Below, one piece after another: positions 36,405 to 46,259 of a DNA stretch of 64,000 nucleotides. The stretch spans positions 310,001-374,000 of the forward strand of contig NZ_JAHLMF010000001.1 in the NCBI RefSeq assembly GCF_018919385.1, in the 5' to 3' direction. The stretch's first letter is position 1. Every line of letters begins with the position of its first letter. Origin of the DNA: Geomonas diazotrophica (GTDB lineage Bacteria > Desulfobacterota > Desulfuromonadia > Geobacterales > Geobacteraceae). The notes under the pieces are model-generated. The model saw only the letters and a list, made by a program, of their open reading frames with translations, did no database searches and was not told where the DNA came from. The position numbers and the translations under genes were made by a program.

Positions 36405-37226
36405 CTAGGGAAGGACGACGGCAGTCTCAGCCAGGGGCTTTTTTTCGTTACGCTCGGTGAAGACCAGGCGTACGGCGTCGCCGCTTCTGAGACGCGAGTT
36501 CTCCGACACGACGAGTGAAACCTTGCGCACCGTGTTGGGGGTGTAGATCGCGAAGCCCTTTCCCTCCGCCACCTTTTCCTGTCCCCGGTACACCGCGACG
36601 TCACCGTAGACCGACCTGGTGCCGGACCGGAGCATTGTGAAGGAGAGCACCTGCTGTTTTTCGCCAGACAGGGTAACCGACCAGGGAACGATCGATGCGC
36701 CGGCTTGCAGGTCGCCGTGCCGGGCGATGACGGGGATGGATACGCCCACGTTCGCCACGATGTTCATCTTGATGACGCCGGGCTCGTCGTCTTTTTCTGG
36801 TAGCTTGGCGATGGCGGGGGCCGACCTGGTGAACAGCAGGTGCGACCGGTACTCGCCGGCCTCGAGGTCGGGGGGGGCTTTGAACAGGATCCGTACGGTC
36901 TGGCCGCCTCCCGGCAGCAGGGTCACCTGGCGGGGGGAATACTTTACCACCTCGTCCGCGAACCTCTCCCCCTTTTCCGGGGTGGTGACTTCCTGGAAGT
37001 CTCCCGTATCCGTCATCCGTCTCCGCACCATGATGATCTTGTAGGTCGCCTGCGACTCACCGGCGTTGATGATATCGACCTGCGCGGCACGTTGCTTGTC
37101 CGTCATGACCACCCGCGTCGGGTACACCATGAGATCTGCCGCAACCACCGTCACGGTGGGGGTGCCGATGATTACGTTCGTGGCGGTTATCACCATAGCC
37201 GCCCACTTGGCGAGCAGTAGCTTCAC
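36405..37226 (-). CDS. Periplasmic pilus chaperone (PapD-like)
   Basis: 273 residues. Signal peptide 1-29. The first Ig-like domain shows LMVYPTRVVMTDKQRAAQVDIIN, then a basic strand VRRRM, the donor strand region QVTLLPGGGQTVRILFK and the conserved EYRSHLLF. The second Ig domain follows (LSFTMLRSGTRSVYGDV). EYRSHL is typical of chaperones of archaic/alternate chaperone-usher systems. It would stabilise DUF4402 pilin subunits by donor-strand complementation and pass them to the usher. AGGAG precedes the ATG. The gene sits 11 bases behind the second pilin gene. Confidence 0.86.
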   Translation of the reverse strand: MKLLLAKWAAMVITATNVIIGTPTVTVVAADLMVYPTRVVMTDKQRAAQVDIINAGESQATYKIIMVRRRMTDTGDFQEVTTPEKGERFADEVVKYSPRQVTLLPGGGQTVRILFKAPPDLEAGEYRSHLLFTRSAPAIAKLPEKDDEPGVIKMNIVANVGVSIPVIARHGDLQAGASIVPWSVTLSGEKQQVLSFTMLRSGTRSVYGDVAVYRGQEKVAEGKGFAIYTPNTVRKVSLVVSENSRLRSGDAVRLVFTERNEKKPLAETAVVLP

Positions 37227-37236
37227 GACTCCTCCT

Positions 37237-37710
37237 TTATTTGACCGAAACGTTCATGCTGCCGCTGTACTGTGCGTTGCGCTGCACCGCCCCGACGTTC
37301 AACGTCCCCCCCACCGAAAAACTGACCGAGCCCCCGGCCGGGATGACTCCCGTCAGGGGTATGGAGGAGGTGATTGCCGTGACCGTCATCTGGTCTACAC
37401 CAGCATTGATGATGACTTCTGCCGGCAGGGTCATGGTATAGGTTTCCCCTGCGTTCCCGGTGATGGTGAAGCGGGCCGCGGAGAAGGTGGTTCCCAGGGG
37501 GAGGACGTTCCCTGAATAGGTTCTGCTTCCGGCGGAGGTGATGGTTACCGTGCCGGAGCGCCCCGCGCCTCCCGCGACCCTGCCGAAGTCGAAATCCTGG
37601 TTCCTGGTGACTATGGTTGGCGCGGCAAAAGCGGTAGTTTCGGTCATGTACCACAGCGTCAGAAAGGCGACACTGGGCTTGGCAAGGAAACCGTATGCGC
37701 GCATCGTCAT
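37237..37710 (-). CDS. DUF4402 protein, probable second pilin or tip subunit
   Basis: 157 residues from the ATG at 37710, preceded by GGAGAG; an alternative ATG is six bases on. A signal peptide (about 1-31, ending TAFA) precedes a beta-rich, Gly/Thr/Ser-rich domain with the DUF4402 layout: FDFGRVAGG near the N-terminus and a terminal strand QYSGSMNVSVK. Ending in a short hydrophobic strand after a G-rich loop is typical of such subunits. It follows the first DUF4402 gene by about 80 bases and precedes the chaperone. The role as adhesin or minor pilin is inferred. Confidence 0.78.
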   Translation of the reverse strand: MTMRAYGFLAKPSVAFLTLWYMTETTAFAAPTIVTRNQDFDFGRVAGGAGRSGTVTITSAGSRTYSGNVLPLGTTFSAARFTITGNAGETYTMTLPAEVIINAGVDQMTVTAITSSIPLTGVIPAGGSVSFSVGGTLNVGAVQRNAQYSGSMNVSVK

Positions 37711-37791
37711 CTCTCTCCATTCCCCTTCCCGACCCGCAATAGACAAGGGGGGCAAGGTTTCGCCCCCCTTGGTGAACTTTGAATTGGACGG

Positions 37792-38301
37792 CTAGTTGTA
37801 ATTGACCGCCACATCCACGGTCCCGTTGTAGGTGCCGGAGGCCTGGCTGGCGCCGACGGTGAGGGTGGCGCCGAGCTTGAGGGTTTCGTTACCGCCAACG
37901 AATGTCCCGAGCGTGCCACCGCTGGTGATGGCGGTGGTGAAGCTGCCTATGGTCATTGGCGTGCCGGGGCCGGTCAGGTCGGTCTGGGCCGGGAACGTGA
38001 TGGCGTAGGTGCTGGTGGGTTCACCGGAGATGGTGAATGCCGCCGCCGCGGCAGTGGTGCTAAATGCCGCAGTGGTGGTCACCCCACCGGTCACGGACTG
38101 GGCGTTGGCAGTGTCGACGACGACAGTGCCAACCGATGCGCCCGACATGAATTTGCCGAACTGGAGATCTGCTGTTTTGGTGATGGTGACGGGCAGGACG
38201 ACCGTCGCGCTGGTGCCGGCCGTTGCCGTTGCCGCCTGGCTGACGCCGGTGCCTGCAGCCCACGCCAGGGCGGTGCATCCTGCCATGACTAAAACCTTCA
38301 A
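37792..38301 (-). CDS. DUF4402 protein, probable major pilin, start disrupted by a one-base frameshift
   Basis: 169 residues if read from a TTG at 38301, which lacks a ribosome binding site. An ATG at 38314 has a strong AAGGAG eight bases upstream but is out of frame. Removing one A from its A5 tract (38307-38311) joins the frames to give MKTLLKVLVMAGCTALAWAA..., a textbook signal peptide. The mature part is Thr/Ala/Gly-rich, with DLQFGKFMSG and a terminal strand GTYNGTVDVAVNYN, as in DUF4402 pilins. It is the first gene of the chaperone-usher cluster. The extra base may be a sequencing error, a phase-variable state or a real decay event. Confidence 0.75.
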   Translation of the reverse strand: MKVLVMAGCTALAWAAGTGVSQAATATAGTSATVVLPVTITKTADLQFGKFMSGASVGTVVVDTANAQSVTGGVTTTAAFSTTAAAAAFTISGEPTSTYAITFPAQTDLTGPGTPMTIGSFTTAITSGGTLGTFVGGNETLKLGATLTVGASQASGTYNGTVDVAVNYN

Positions 38302-38314
38302 TAACGTTTTTCAT

Positions 38315-38750
38315 AGGGGCATCTCCTTTAACGCATGTACGCACTTTTTTGGAGTAGCACGGTCGGAACCGGCAGGCGATTTACCGGCGGCGGCCTGCCC
38401 CGGCCATGATGAAGCTGAACGCCGCCCCAAGAGACGTTTCGGCTATCGTTGTTGCCACTGTTACGGTCCCACGGTCGCCTTTCCATCTGGTCCTCCGAAC
38501 GGATCGGCCGGCTTTTCTGTGCCGGAGCCCGCTCGCCAAACGAGGTGCCTTTCTGGCAGGTACAGGTGCGTGTTCCGGGGCGTCAGCACGTCGCCCGAAC
38601 GCCCAAAGCACGCAGGATTTTTTACGACGATTAAATATATCTAACCTAAAAAACTTTTCTACAAATTTAATGGTGTCATGTTCCACGACGTGCCCGAACT
38701 GGTAAGATGTTGTAGTCGGATTGGAGACGGGTACCGCGAAAGGAAGGGAA
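38315..38750 (-). promoter_or_regulatory. Long structured leader and promoter region of the pilus cluster
   Basis: 436 gene-free bases between the pilin gene and the divergent kinase gene. About 38620-38680 is AT-rich and probably holds the pilin promoter, though no clear hexamers stand out. The rest would be a 300-base leader with nested stems: GCGTG/CACGC (38568-72 with 38609-13) enclosing GGGCGT/ACGCCC (38578-83 with 38599-604), and GGCAGGC/GCCTGCC (38371-77 with 38393-99). It matches no riboswitch consensus I know. Confidence 0.45.
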
Positions 38751-39254
38751 ATGAACAGGTTGACGCTGATAGGGATGCCCGGGTCCGGCAAGAGCGCCCT
38801 GGGAAGGATTATCGCCACCCGCCTGGGATGGCAGTTTATCGACACCGACCTCTGCATCGAGCGGCGCTTTGGGAAGAAACTGCAGGCGGTGGTGGACCAG
38901 GTTGGAACGGAAGAATTCGCACGCATCGAGGAGGAGACCGTGCTGGGGCTGACCAGCGAGGGGGCTGCGGTCATCTCCACCGGAGGGAGCGTGGTGTATT
39001 CGGAGGCCGCCATGCGCCACCTGGCTTCCATCTCGACCATCGTCTTTCTGGACGTGCCGATACACAGGCTGCACCCGCGCATCGCCAGGGCGGCGCCGCG
39101 GGGGATAGTAGGCATGGGGGAAGGCGGGCTCGAAGAACTGTACCGTAGGCGGTTCGAGCTGTACCACAAATACGCGCACAGCATCGTACTGCTCGACGGG
39201 GAGAACCTGCAGGATGCTGCGACGAGGATCATATCACAATGCGGCGTGTCCTGA
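38751..39254 (+). CDS. Shikimate kinase-like P-loop kinase
   Basis: 167 residues from the ATG at 38751 with AAGGAAGGG upstream. Walker A is IGMPGSGKSALGR; DTD near residue 33 binds Mg and shikimate in the family; the R in EEFARIEEE fits the conserved Arg. The family GGG loop reads STGGSV, so its third glycine is Ser. The lid-like segment is RAAPRGIVG, and the end helix is DAATRI. It would phosphorylate shikimate in aromatic synthesis, but no aro genes are adjacent and the changed loop leaves the substrate uncertain. It is divergent from the pilus cluster and is followed by a signalling gene. Confidence 0.75.
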   Translation: MNRLTLIGMPGSGKSALGRIIATRLGWQFIDTDLCIERRFGKKLQAVVDQVGTEEFARIEEETVLGLTSEGAAVISTGGSVVYSEAAMRHLASISTIVFLDVPIHRLHPRIARAAPRGIVGMGEGGLEELYRRRFELYHKYAHSIVLLDGENLQDAATRIISQCGVS

Positions 39255-39273
39255 TGAAGCAGCGGCATCTGCG

Positions 39274-39302
39274 TTGACTTTGTCTACTCAGTCCCCTAAT
39301 AT
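39274..39302 (+). promoter_or_regulatory. Sigma-70 promoter abutting the GGDDF gene
   Basis: TTGACT-N17-TAATAT (5/6 and 4/6). The last base of the -10 is only 8 bases before the ATG at 39310, so transcription would begin at or within a few bases of the start codon. Confidence 0.55.
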
Positions 39303-39309
39303 CTACCTC

Positions 39310-40653
39310 ATGCCTGAAGCCATCGAGACAAATAAGTCTTCGAGAGTAAGCCTGTCGGGTCTCTCCCTGATACAGAAGATAAGCGCGGGTTACGCGGCCA
39401 TGGCGCTTTTCACCGCTGCCGCACTCGTCTTCTCCTCCTACAACATCTATCGCAGCACCAACATCACCCGCAACATCGCCAACAACGAACTCCCCGTCAT
39501 CAGCGCCCTCATCGAGCTGCGCACCTCGGTGCTGAGCCAGGAGGGCTTCGCCGGCAAGTACGCCATCCTCAAGGATCCCGCCTTCATCGATCTCTTCCGC
39601 CAGCGACAGGCGGAGGCGCTGGCGAGCCTTGAGCTCCTCGGAAAGGGGAAGCCGACCGCCGACCTGAAGCAGCTGAACGGGCTGTACCGGGCCTATCAAA
39701 AGGCGGCGGAGGACCTCTTCGCCGGGCACACCAGCAATACCGGACCGATGCGGTCGTCGGCGCTCAGGCTGCTCAACGCGGTGGACGCTTCCTACCTCAA
39801 ACGCAAGGACATGCTGAAGCTGGTGCTCTCCCGGGCGGACAAGCAGCAGAAACAGACCATCTGGTGGACGGTCGCCATCTCCTGCACCGGGTTCCTGCTC
39901 GCCATCGGCGTGGCTCCCTTCGTCACCTACCGGACCTTCGGGGCCATCCGCGAATTGCAAAGCGCCACGCACCGCATCGCCGCCGGCGACTTCGACTACA
40001 ACCCGAACGTCCCCTCTGGTGACGAGATCAGCGAACTGGCGCGGGACTTCACCAAGATGGCGGCGCGGCTCAAGGTGCTCGAACAGATGAGCCTGGACGC
40101 GAGCCCGCTGACCCGGCTTCCCGGCAACTTCGCCATCGAGCGGGTCCTCGAGGACCGCCTGCAAAGCGGCGCGACCTTCGCCTTTTGCTATGCCGACCTG
40201 GACAACTTCAAACCGTACGGCGACCACTACGGCTACGCCAAGGGGAGCGAAATGCTCCGCCTCACCGGGGACCTGATCCAGGCAGCGGTGAAGGCGCATG
40301 GCGGCAGCGACGGTTTCGTCGGGCACGTGGGGGGCGACGACTTCGTCATGGTGATCCCGGCCGAGCGCGTCTCCGCGGTCTGCGAGGCCGTCATCGCCAG
40401 CTTCAACGCCGAAGTGGTCAAACACTATTCGCCGGAGGACTTGAAAGTTGGGGGTATCGAGGGGTGCGACCGCTACGGGGTGCAGCGCTTCTTCCCGGTG
40501 ATGACCATCTCCATCGCGGTCATCATCTGCGGTCGGGACCAGTACTCGTCCGCCGTCGATATCGCCCGGGCCGCGGCCAAGGTGAAGGACCGCGCCAAGG
40601 AGAAACCGGGGAGCAAGTACCTGATCGGCGCCTCGGGGAAGGTGACCGCATGA
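39310..40653 (+). CDS. Membrane GGDEF-family protein with degenerate motifs (HAMP + GGDDF)
   Basis: 447 residues from the ATG at 39310, which has no ribosome binding site; the promoter placement suggests a leaderless mRNA. Two membrane helices (about 25-45 and 185-205) enclose a helical periplasmic sensor. A HAMP-like segment follows (about 205-260). The GGDEF-like domain has GGDDF in place of GGDEF, and the usual DPLTGLPNR reads SPLTRLPGN, so cyclase activity is doubtful although other positions (FCYADLDNFKPYGDHYGY) are kept. It may be a c-di-GMP effector or a specialised cyclase. Its stop overlaps the next start as ATGA, coupling it to the lipoprotein gene. Confidence 0.82.
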   Translation: MPEAIETNKSSRVSLSGLSLIQKISAGYAAMALFTAAALVFSSYNIYRSTNITRNIANNELPVISALIELRTSVLSQEGFAGKYAILKDPAFIDLFRQRQAEALASLELLGKGKPTADLKQLNGLYRAYQKAAEDLFAGHTSNTGPMRSSALRLLNAVDASYLKRKDMLKLVLSRADKQQKQTIWWTVAISCTGFLLAIGVAPFVTYRTFGAIRELQSATHRIAAGDFDYNPNVPSGDEISELARDFTKMAARLKVLEQMSLDASPLTRLPGNFAIERVLEDRLQSGATFAFCYADLDNFKPYGDHYGYAKGSEMLRLTGDLIQAAVKAHGGSDGFVGHVGGDDFVMVIPAERVSAVCEAVIASFNAEVVKHYSPEDLKVGGIEGCDRYGVQRFFPVMTISIAVIICGRDQYSSAVDIARAAAKVKDRAKEKPGSKYLIGASGKVTA

Positions 40654-41144
40654 GGATCGCGACGCTCATCATCTGCCTGGCTGCCCTTCTCTGCGCAGGG
40701 TGCGCCACCATGGGCTCAAAAGAGGGAAGCTTCCTTGAGCGCTACAACGGATCGCGACAACTCTCCCAGGCGGAAACGATGCTGAAAGAGGGAGATATTC
40801 ACGGCGCCATCAACGCGCTGGACACCATCTGCAACGGCCCGGCAGTCACCGGGGTGACCGACGAAGCGCTCTTTCGCCTGGCGCTATTGACGCTGAAAGC
40901 GAAACCGGGGTCGGCGCAGGCGCAGCACCTGCTGAAGCGGTTGAAAAAGGAGTACCCCGCCAGCCAGTGGACCGCGCTGGCGGCTCCGGTAAGCGAACAG
41001 GTCAACGCCCTCGAAGAGCAGCGGCGCCAGAACAAGGCGCTCAAGGGGAACAACCAGGCCTTGAGCCGCGAGATCACCGAGCTCAACCAGCGCCTCGAGC
41101 AGCTGAAGAACCTCGACCAGGAGTTGGAGAAGAAGGCGCGCTAG
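40650..41144 (+). CDS. Small lipoprotein with TPR-like and coiled-coil regions
   Basis: 164 residues. The ATG overlaps the preceding stop by four bases. The signal peptide ends in the lipobox LLCAGC (Cys18). Residues 30-105 are helical with a tetratricopeptide flavour (AETMLKEGDIHGAINALDTI). Residues 110-164 form a strong coiled coil (QALSREITELNQRLEQLKNL). It is likely an envelope partner of the upstream membrane signalling protein. No named family could be assigned. A bidirectional terminator follows. Confidence 0.75.
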   Translation: MRIATLIICLAALLCAGCATMGSKEGSFLERYNGSRQLSQAETMLKEGDIHGAINALDTICNGPAVTGVTDEALFRLALLTLKAKPGSAQAQHLLKRLKKEYPASQWTALAAPVSEQVNALEEQRRQNKALKGNNQALSREITELNQRLEQLKNLDQELEKKAR

Positions 41145-41180
41145 TAGTCCTCTCGGACGTTGCGCCAGATCGACATGAAA

Positions 41181-41207
41181 GAGGCGGCCGGGATACCCGG
41201 CCGCCTC
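41181..41207. terminator. Bidirectional terminator between convergent genes
   Basis: GAGGCGGCCGGG pairs perfectly with CCCGGCCGCCTC around ATA, followed by TTCTTC on the forward strand. It separates the lipoprotein gene from convergent srkA. Confidence 0.75.
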
Positions 41208-41231
41208 TTCTTCGTTCCGTCAGCAGTTACG

Positions 41232-42218
41232 CTACGGCAGTACCAGCGGCGGCTCTTCGAGCGCCGAGAGCTGCTCGCGCAACTGCAGGATGTGCTCGCC
41301 CCAGTAACGGACCGTGTTGAACCAGGGAAAGGCGGTGGGAAAGGCCGGGTCGTCCCAGCGGCGCGCCAGCCAAGCGCTGTAATGCAGCATGCGCAGGGAA
41401 CGAAGGGCCTCCACCAGGCGCAGTTCCGCCGGGTTGAAGTCGCAGAACTCCTCGTATCCCTTGATCAACTGGGCGAGCTGGGCCAGTTGGCGCGGACGGT
41501 CGCCGGAAAGCATCATCCAGAGGTCCTGCACCGCCGGGGCCATGCGCGCGTCGTCGAAGTCGACGAAGTGGGGGGCGTCGTCGCGCCAGAGGATGTTGCC
41601 GGCGTGGCAGTCCCCATGGGCACGGATGTAGCGCACCTGCGGCACCGAGGCGAACGCCTCGTCCACCACCTGCAAAAGCTGGCTGGTGACCGCCTCATAG
41701 CTTTCCCGGTACTCCTGCGGGATGAAGCGCTCGCGGATGAGGGCGACGCTGTCATGGCCGAAGTCACGGCTGTCCAGGGCCGGGCGGTGCTCGAAGGGGC
41801 GTACCGCGCCGATGCTGTGGATGCGCCCGAGCATCCGTCCCAGGATCAAGAGGTTCCCGTCGTTGTCGAATTCGGGGGCGTGTCCCCCCTGGCGCGGGTA
41901 GAGTGCGAAACGAAAGCCGTGGTAGTGGAAAAGCGATTCGCCTGAAGGGTTCAGCAGCGGAGGCACCACGGAGAGTTCGTGCTCGGCCAGTTCCAGGCAG
42001 AAGCGGTGCTCCTCGACGATCTGCTCGTCGCTCCAGCGTCCGGGACGGTAGAACTTGGCGATGAGCGGCTTTTCCTCCTCTATCCCCACCTGGTAGACGC
42101 GGTTCTCGTAACTGTTCAGGGCCGAGGTGCGGCAATCACAGCGGTACCCCTGGCTCTCCACGGCGTCCATGATGAAATTCGGGGTCAGGGTATGGAACGG
42201 GTGCTGCGCATCATGCAT
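41232..42218 (-). CDS. srkA: SrkA/RdoA-type stress response Ser/Thr kinase
   Basis: 328 residues, exactly the length of the E. coli family member. The aminoglycoside-phosphotransferase-like fold shows the start HPFHTLTPNFIMDAVES, NSYENRVYQVG, the lysine in LIAKFYRPGRW, the catalytic loop RAHGDCHAGNILW and the Mg-binding HFVDFDDARM. SrkA (YihE) phosphorylates proteins and counters stress-induced death. GAGAGG precedes the ATG at 42218. An upstream extension of the frame overlaps the lipoprotein gene and is not used. The partner dsbA found in enterobacteria is absent. Confidence 0.9.
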   Translation of the reverse strand: MHDAQHPFHTLTPNFIMDAVESQGYRCDCRTSALNSYENRVYQVGIEEEKPLIAKFYRPGRWSDEQIVEEHRFCLELAEHELSVVPPLLNPSGESLFHYHGFRFALYPRQGGHAPEFDNDGNLLILGRMLGRIHSIGAVRPFEHRPALDSRDFGHDSVALIRERFIPQEYRESYEAVTSQLLQVVDEAFASVPQVRYIRAHGDCHAGNILWRDDAPHFVDFDDARMAPAVQDLWMMLSGDRPRQLAQLAQLIKGYEEFCDFNPAELRLVEALRSLRMLHYSAWLARRWDDPAFPTAFPWFNTVRYWGEHILQLREQLSALEEPPLVLP

Positions 42219-42321
42219 AAGGGATCCTCTCCGGCGTTTTCTTTCGCCCAGCACAATAACACCAATCGCCCCGGGAACCAAGCGGCGTGACAGGGGGTTG
42301 TCCTCCCGGCGGGTTCCGGGC

Positions 42322-42353
42322 AAAAAAAAGCCTGCAGTTGGCCGCTGCAGGCT
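42322..42353 (-). terminator. Intrinsic terminator of the 42383 lipoprotein gene
   Basis: On the reverse strand AGCCTGCAG pairs with CTGCAGGCT and runs into a tract of eight T-side bases. Confidence 0.88.
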
Positions 42354-42382
42354 GTCGCCTGGTCCATCGGATACCGAAGGGG

Positions 42383-42952
42383 CTAGAAGAGGGCCCTGGT
42401 AAGCACGTCCGCGGGCGCCTGGAACGGCCCCAGCGGGTTGACCTGGTCGGTCATCTGGTCGATCTTGGGCTCGCCGCTGGAAAGCTTGTAGGCTACGTGG
42501 TGGTTCACGAAGACCACCAGCGCCTTGAAGCGCCACCCCGTTTCGTGGGTTTTGCGTTTGAAGTTGAAGATGTCGAGCCAGAAGTTGCCGACCCGCTTGC
42601 TGTAGCTCCTTTTCGGCTCGAAGACGTAGGCCCGGCAGTCGGACCTCGCCCTCAGGCAGGCCTGCAGCCCCGGATCGAGGTCCTTGGCGGGGAGCCCCTG
42701 CAACATCGCGGCGATGTCCAGGTAGTTGAGGACCTTGATGTTGGGGGACGACTTGATGTCGAACCCGATCTTCTGCAGGTCTTCCACCGTCGTCTTCCCT
42801 ACCGTGATGCTGTCGTAGGATGCCTTGGCCGCCTCGTACTCCTCCCAGGGGGATTCGGTGACGGCCTTGGAACGCGGCAGCAGGTTGGAGCAACCGACCT
42901 GTGTCAGCAACAGCAGGAACAGCAGCATTTTATTCAGTGATCTTGAGCGCAT
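42383..42952 (-). CDS. Hypothetical lipoprotein, 189 residues
   Basis: The start at 42952 is chosen because AAAGGA lies upstream and a signal peptide with lipobox LTQVGC begins there (Cys21); a longer frame exists but has no such features. The mature part has WEEYEAAKASYDSITVGKTTVEDLQKIGFD, recalling small outer-membrane lipoproteins of the SmpA/OmlA fold (a guess from the GKTTVEDLQ pattern). The region NFWLDIFNFKRKTHETGWRFKAL is aromatic-rich. The gene has its own terminator and no operon partner. Function unknown. Confidence 0.68.
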   Translation of the reverse strand: MRSRSLNKMLLFLLLLTQVGCSNLLPRSKAVTESPWEEYEAAKASYDSITVGKTTVEDLQKIGFDIKSSPNIKVLNYLDIAAMLQGLPAKDLDPGLQACLRARSDCRAYVFEPKRSYSKRVGNFWLDIFNFKRKTHETGWRFKALVVFVNHHVAYKLSSGEPKIDQMTDQVNPLGPFQAPADVLTRALF

Positions 42953-43024
42953 GGGGCTATCCTTTCTGGTACGTCCCCGAAAAACAATGAGCTGATTATA
43001 ACGCAATTCCGCAGGTCGCGCCGT

Positions 43025-43189
43025 TTACCCCTTCTTTTTCTGGGCCTTCAGTCCGCAATAAGGGCAGCGCTTCTCGGGGACCGACCTGCCGCAGGTCTCG
43101 CACCAGTAGGGAAAGGTCTCCTCCCCCCGGCAGGCCGCGCACCGCTGCTGCTCTTCCTGATCGTTCCGGCGGCTCTCCTTTTTCGCCAT
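43025..43189 (-). CDS. Zinc-ribbon microprotein downstream of uvrA
   Basis: 54 residues from an ATG at 43189 with a strong GGAGGGGG site. Three CxxC-type pairs (CAAC, CETC, CPYC) separated by short loops form one or two zinc ribbons; both ends are basic. It is 20 bases behind the uvrA stop on the same strand and so is likely in the same transcript. No function is known to me. Confidence 0.7.
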   Translation of the reverse strand: MAKKESRRNDQEEQQRCAACRGEETFPYWCETCGRSVPEKRCPYCGLKAQKKKG

Positions 43190-43209
43190 GTCCCCCTCCC
43201 CTTCCGGGG

Positions 43210-46047
<2,838 letters not shown>

Positions 46048-46096
46048 GATGCTCCCGTTGTTTGGCTCTGAAGGCACGCCAAGCGCGCAGCAGTAA

Positions 46097-46102
46097 AATA
46101 TA
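46097..46102 (-). promoter_or_regulatory. Candidate -10 element of uvrA
   Basis: TATATT on the reverse strand, 50 bases before the uvrA ATG, with only a poor -35. No LexA-like box could be seen in this region. Confidence 0.3.
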
Positions 46103-46138
46103 GCACATGCGCCGTTCATTTTGCAGCGCCAGCTTCAT

Positions 46139-46144
46139 TATAAT
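46139..46144 (+). promoter_or_regulatory. Candidate -10 element of the pentapeptide gene
   Basis: A perfect TATAAT about 115 bases before the ATG at 46260, with a weak -35 (TTCATT, 18 bases upstream). Confidence 0.38.
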
Positions 46145-46259
46145 GAGAAGTCGACCGGCACCACAAGGGAGACTCTCTTCAGTTTTTTTGAAACGCTGCC
46201 GATAAGGGAGTGAGATTCGCTTCGGCCCGCCCGGGGAGGAAATTTTCACGGAGGCGCAC

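Noticed and set aside
38381-39268. A 295-codon reverse-strand frame across the shikimate kinase-like gene and the pilus leader
   Set aside because: It is antisense to a gene with clear Walker A and other family motifs, and its translation resembles no known protein.
46048-46140. LexA-type SOS box before uvrA
   Set aside because: No inverted GGTT..AACC-type or CTG-N10-CAG element was found in the upstream region.
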